A stretch of DNA of 8,132 nt, taken from an uncultured Collinsella sp. Lineage in GTDB: Bacteria; Actinomycetota; Coriobacteriia; Coriobacteriales; Coriobacteriaceae. The translations under genes were made by a program, and so were the position numbers. The stretch is taken from positions 1 to 8,132 of the forward strand of contig UQHQ01000051.1 of the NCBI GenBank assembly GCA_900540945.1, read 5' to 3'. Of this stretch, positions 6,137 through 8,132 are shown piece by piece. How positions within the stretch are numbered: position 1 is the first letter of the stretch; every line of letters begins with the position of its first letter. The notes beneath the pieces are model-generated. The model made no database searches. It was not told the DNA's origin and saw only the letters and a list, made by a program, of their open reading frames with translations.

Positions 6137-7441
6137 TTAACACCCCAACGCGCGAACGGGTATCACGTAGATACCGTCCTCGACCTCGCGGGCGTACTCA
6201 CCCACCCCCACAATCACGGCCATAAACTCCGGTTCGCGTGTGCGTGAACGAGGATTTCCACAGACCTTCTTGCGAACGCGCTTGAGGCTCTCGACGCCGG
6301 CGTTCGCTTTATCTTCACTCACCTTAATCTCAAAGGCGGCCCACCGTCCGTCGGCTAGCTGCACGATAGCATCGCACTCAAGACCCGAATCGTCGCGATA
6401 ATAGCGCACGGGCGTGCTATCCAGCAGGTCGAGCGAACGTGCGTAGACCGAAAGGTCGCGTATGACCAAATTCTCAAACACCAGACCAAATGTCTGCCAG
6501 TCGGCAAGCAGCGCCTGCGAGGACATACCTAGCAAGGCGCAAGCAAGGCTCGGATCTGCCAGATAGCGCTTGGGCTTGACGGTAAAGCGCCGTTTGTCGC
6601 GCGCGGCGGGAACCCAACCGGGAACCTCCTCGAGAATGAACATGCCTTTGAGGGCATCCAGGTACCTGCGCACCTTGGTCTCATCGGCAAACGCTGCGGG
6701 TTCCTCCTCGGCACCGAACATATCCATAAGAATCGTTTTATACGTGGTTGCCTGTCCCAGATTGCGCGCGATCGATGCGGAGACTCGACGAGCAATATCG
6801 GGGTCGAGACCGACCGCCGGGAAGCTGCTCGAAAACGTGGTGTTGAGATATTCGTGGGCGATGAGCTGGGCGTCAGCCGAAACCATATCGATCGCCTCGG
6901 GCCAGCCGCCGCGGCAAGCGGCTTCGACAAGCCCCGGCGTATCGCCATTGCACCGGCAGGGCTCAAAACGATGCTCAAACAAGCCCGCCAGGCTCACCTT
7001 GCCGTTGGACTCACCTGTCTCGGCAAGCGTCATGGGGTGCATGCGGACGCGGCCGATGCGGCCGGCTCCACTATGCGCGGGCGCCTCCGCCTTTGAGCCA
7101 AACGCAGGCGTGGCGGAACCCGTGAGGATATAGGCGCCGCGCGTACCCCGGGTGCGGTCGACCTCGTGTCTAACGTAGTCCCAAATCTGGGGAACGCGCT
7201 GCCACTCATCGATAATATGCGGACGGTCTCCCAGCAACATCATCGCCGGGTCGGCACGCGCGAGGTCGAGATTCTCGTCGACATACGAGGCGGACGCCCC
7301 GTGCTCGAGCGCGGCCCACGTCTTGCCGCACCACTTGGTGCCCGCAATCTCGACCGCTCCAAAGACACGAAGGTAGCGCTCGATTTGCGCATCCACGATA
7401 CGTGGGATGTATCCGTCCCGATATAGCCTCTCGCCTGCCAT
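6137..7441 (-). CDS. AAA+ ATPase of the AAA_14 / DUF4143 family, 434 aa
   Basis: The domain order is typical. An N-terminal AAA_14 P-loop domain has Walker A GTKWCGKT at 34-41, Walker B HIIDEW at 75-80, a sensor-like ILTGSA at 105-110 and a GRIGRVRMHPMTLAE stretch at 127-141. A winged-helix-like middle follows. The C-terminal DUF4143 domain has FENLVIRDL at 322-330 and a nuclease-fold-like pattern, ECD at 355-357 then FEIK at 370-373. Length is normal for the family and no frame break is seen. The start at 7441 has a G-rich GGGGGTGG upstream and gives the usual N-end (YIPRIVD). The exact role of these proteins is unknown; they are common in gut bacteria and archaea and often stand alone. Here it is monocistronic between a terminator and a hairpin, with a phased repeat array over its promoter, so autoregulation is likely. 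The E-x-D...E-x-K residues suggest a PD-(D/E)XK-like domain, but cleavage activity is not shown. Confidence 0.93.
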   Translation of the reverse strand: MAGERLYRDGYIPRIVDAQIERYLRVFGAVEIAGTKWCGKTWAALEHGASASYVDENLDLARADPAMMLLGDRPHIIDEWQRVPQIWDYVRHEVDRTRGTRGAYILTGSATPAFGSKAEAPAHSGAGRIGRVRMHPMTLAETGESNGKVSLAGLFEHRFEPCRCNGDTPGLVEAACRGGWPEAIDMVSADAQLIAHEYLNTTFSSSFPAVGLDPDIARRVSASIARNLGQATTYKTILMDMFGAEEEPAAFADETKVRRYLDALKGMFILEEVPGWVPAARDKRRFTVKPKRYLADPSLACALLGMSSQALLADWQTFGLVFENLVIRDLSVYARSLDLLDSTPVRYYRDDSGLECDAIVQLADGRWAAFEIKVSEDKANAGVESLKRVRKKVCGNPRSRTREPEFMAVIVGVGEYAREVEDGIYVIPVRALGC

Positions 7442-7490
7442 GAGCCACCCCCGCAGATTTCCAGTTCCTGCTTTCTGATTCTTCTATTCC

Positions 7491-7499
7491 ACTGTAGCA
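7491..7499 (-). promoter_or_regulatory. Candidate extended -10 promoter of the ATPase gene
   Basis: TGCTACAGT on the minus strand is an extended -10 (TGn then 4 of 6 to TATAAT) about 50 bases before the ATPase start. No good -35 is present. The first 12-base repeat (7501-7512) occupies the spacer region, and the degenerate copy at 7478-7489 covers the expected start of transcription, so a protein bound to the array would compete with RNA polymerase. Confidence 0.4.
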
Positions 7500-7500
7500 A

Positions 7501-7581
7501 ATTCGGATTTTCGGGTGGTTGCGATTCGGATTTTCGTGTTCATATAATTCGGATTTTCTGGTGCATGAGATTCGGATTTTC
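7501..7581. repeat. Four perfect 12-base direct repeats with a 23-base period
   Basis: ATTCGGATTTTC occurs at 7501, 7524, 7547 and 7570 with no mismatch; the 11-base spacers between them differ in sequence. A fifth, imperfect copy (8 of 12) sits in exact phase at 7478-7489. The array lies between the terminator of the oxidoreductase and the ATPase gene and overlaps its likely promoter. Strict spacing with conserved short units and free spacers is typical of a protein-binding operator or iteron array rather than of a slipped tandem repeat. Confidence 0.95.
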
Positions 7582-7612
7582 TGAACCCGCTGGTCAGAGC
7601 ACCTCTTATCGA

Positions 7613-7649
7613 CAAAAAGGCGGGGAGCACCGATACGGCACTCCCCGCC
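7613..7649 (-). terminator. Intrinsic terminator after the oxidoreductase gene
   Basis: On the minus strand a perfect 9-base GC-rich stem (GGCGGGGAG / CTCCCCGCC, plus-strand arms 7619-7627 and 7641-7649) is followed at once by TTTTT. It starts about 27 bases after the stop at 7676 and isolates the oxidoreductase from the ATPase. Confidence 0.92.
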
Positions 7650-7675
7650 CACTCAATACGCGATAGCTTTCTCGA

Positions 7676-8132
7676 CTACAGCTCGTTAGCCGCGTGATAT
7701 GCCGTGCGGATAGCGCTCGCGATGTCGGCGGTTCGCTCGCCCGAGCAGTCGCCCACGCAGGTCACGGGCACCGTCACGCCGTCCAGGTCAAACGCGTTGG
7801 CCTTGGAGCCCACGGCCATCACCACGTAATCGCAGGCGATCTTCACCGGCTCCTCGGCGCCGTCCTCGGTGGTGCGAATGGCCTCCACGCCCTCATCAGT
7901 AATGGCGGTCAGGCGGGTCTTCACGTGCTGCTCCACGTTATGCTCGGCAAAGTCGCTCATAATCAGCGGCAGAATGGTCTCGGACTCGCCCGCGGCAATC
8001 TTATCGAGCATCTCCACGATCGCCACCTCGCAGCCATGCTGCAGCAGGTACTCGGCAGTCTCGGTGCCCACCAGGCCACCGCCAATAACGGCGACGCGGC
8101 CCGTAAGCTCCACCTTGCCGGCCAGCACGTCC
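7676..8132 (-). CDS. C-terminal part of an FAD/NAD(P)H-dependent oxidoreductase, probably OYE-type (5' end outside window)
   Basis: About 151 codons are visible and the frame runs off the right edge. A GTG at 8128 is internal (DVLAG), so it is not taken as the start. A Rossmann fold begins with VAVIGGGLVGTETAEYL, a GxGxxG dinucleotide-binding motif, and its second strand ends in an acidic residue (VAIVEM), which favours NADH. Later come DYVVMAVGSKAN and a final VGDCSGERTADIASAIRTAYHAANEL-type end, split here only to name VGDC and the IRTAYHAA helix, which bind FAD in this fold. This resembles the C-terminal half of NADH:flavin oxidoreductases with an N-terminal old-yellow-enzyme barrel and 4Fe-4S cluster (2,4-dienoyl-CoA reductase or BaiCD-like enzymes). 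The barrel is not in view, so the substrate cannot be named, and a plain pyridine nucleotide-disulfide type oxidoreductase remains possible. It ends with TAG just before a strong terminator. Confidence 0.85.
   Translation of the reverse strand, partial: DVLAGKVELTGRVAVIGGGLVGTETAEYLLQHGCEVAIVEMLDKIAAGESETILPLIMSDFAEHNVEQHVKTRLTAITDEGVEAIRTTEDGAEEPVKIACDYVVMAVGSKANAFDLDGVTVPVTCVGDCSGERTADIASAIRTAYHAANEL

Noticed and set aside
7519..7548. Plus-strand promoter TTGCGA / TATAAT inside the repeat array
   Set aside because: The TATAAT is perfect but is made of a spacer plus repeat, the -35 is weak, and it would only drive antisense RNA into the oxidoreductase. Noted as possible, not supported.
7501..7581. 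CRISPR array
   Set aside because: Units of 12 bases with 11-base spacers are far too short, and no cas gene is present.
7206..7652. Minus-strand frame of 148 codons over the repeat array
   Set aside because: Its middle is a translation of the 12-base repeats (recurring Glu-Asn-Pro-Asn and Lys-Ile-Arg-Ile text), it runs into the ATPase in another frame, and it begins inside the terminator region.

Overview
The window looks like a chromosomal segment from a gut Coriobacteriia, most likely Collinsella or a close relative. This is inferred from the moderately high GC content, the style of the encoded proteins (surface proteins anchored at the N-terminus, a DUF4143 ATPase, an OYE-type flavin oxidoreductase) and strong GGAGG-like ribosome binding sites. 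No rRNA, tRNA or other species-defining gene is present, so the genus is not proven. Every gene I can support lies on the minus strand, so the biological order runs from the right end of the window to the left.

Right end (8132 to about 7613): the C-terminal part of an NAD(P)H/FAD-dependent oxidoreductase enters the window and ends at 7676. A textbook intrinsic terminator follows it. Next (7612 to 7442) is a short promoter region holding four perfect copies of a 12-base repeat spaced exactly 23 bases apart, with a fifth degenerate copy in the same phase. It leads into an AAA+ ATPase of the AAA_14/DUF4143 type (7441 to 6137). Downstream of the ATPase, a 66-base near-perfect hairpin element (6032-6097) and a probable promoter separate it from the next operon.

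Left part (5853 to 1): an apparent four-gene cell-envelope operon, called A to D here. A (5853-4815), B (4818-4018) and C (3994-3017) each have a short cytoplasmic tail, one hydrophobic segment and a beta-rich outer domain. In A and B the membrane segment runs straight into an AWF/SWF motif. D (2952 to beyond base 1) is a large secreted protein with a classical signal peptide, a long acidic Asp/Ala/Thr/Gly linker and many GLUG-like glycine motifs. A and B overlap by ATGA, B and C are 23 bases apart, and C and D are 64 bases apart. The set looks like a surface structure or adhesin assembly of unknown function, with some resemblance in layout to TasA/camelysin-type or SipW-dependent surface proteins.

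The main surprises are: (1) gene A is split by a one-base shift exactly at a run of seven G, with both halves otherwise intact, which suggests phase variation, transcriptional slippage or a sequencing error; (2) the 23-base-phased repeat array over the ATPase promoter looks like a dedicated operator; (3) the hairpin between ATPase and operon looks like a dispersed repeat element.
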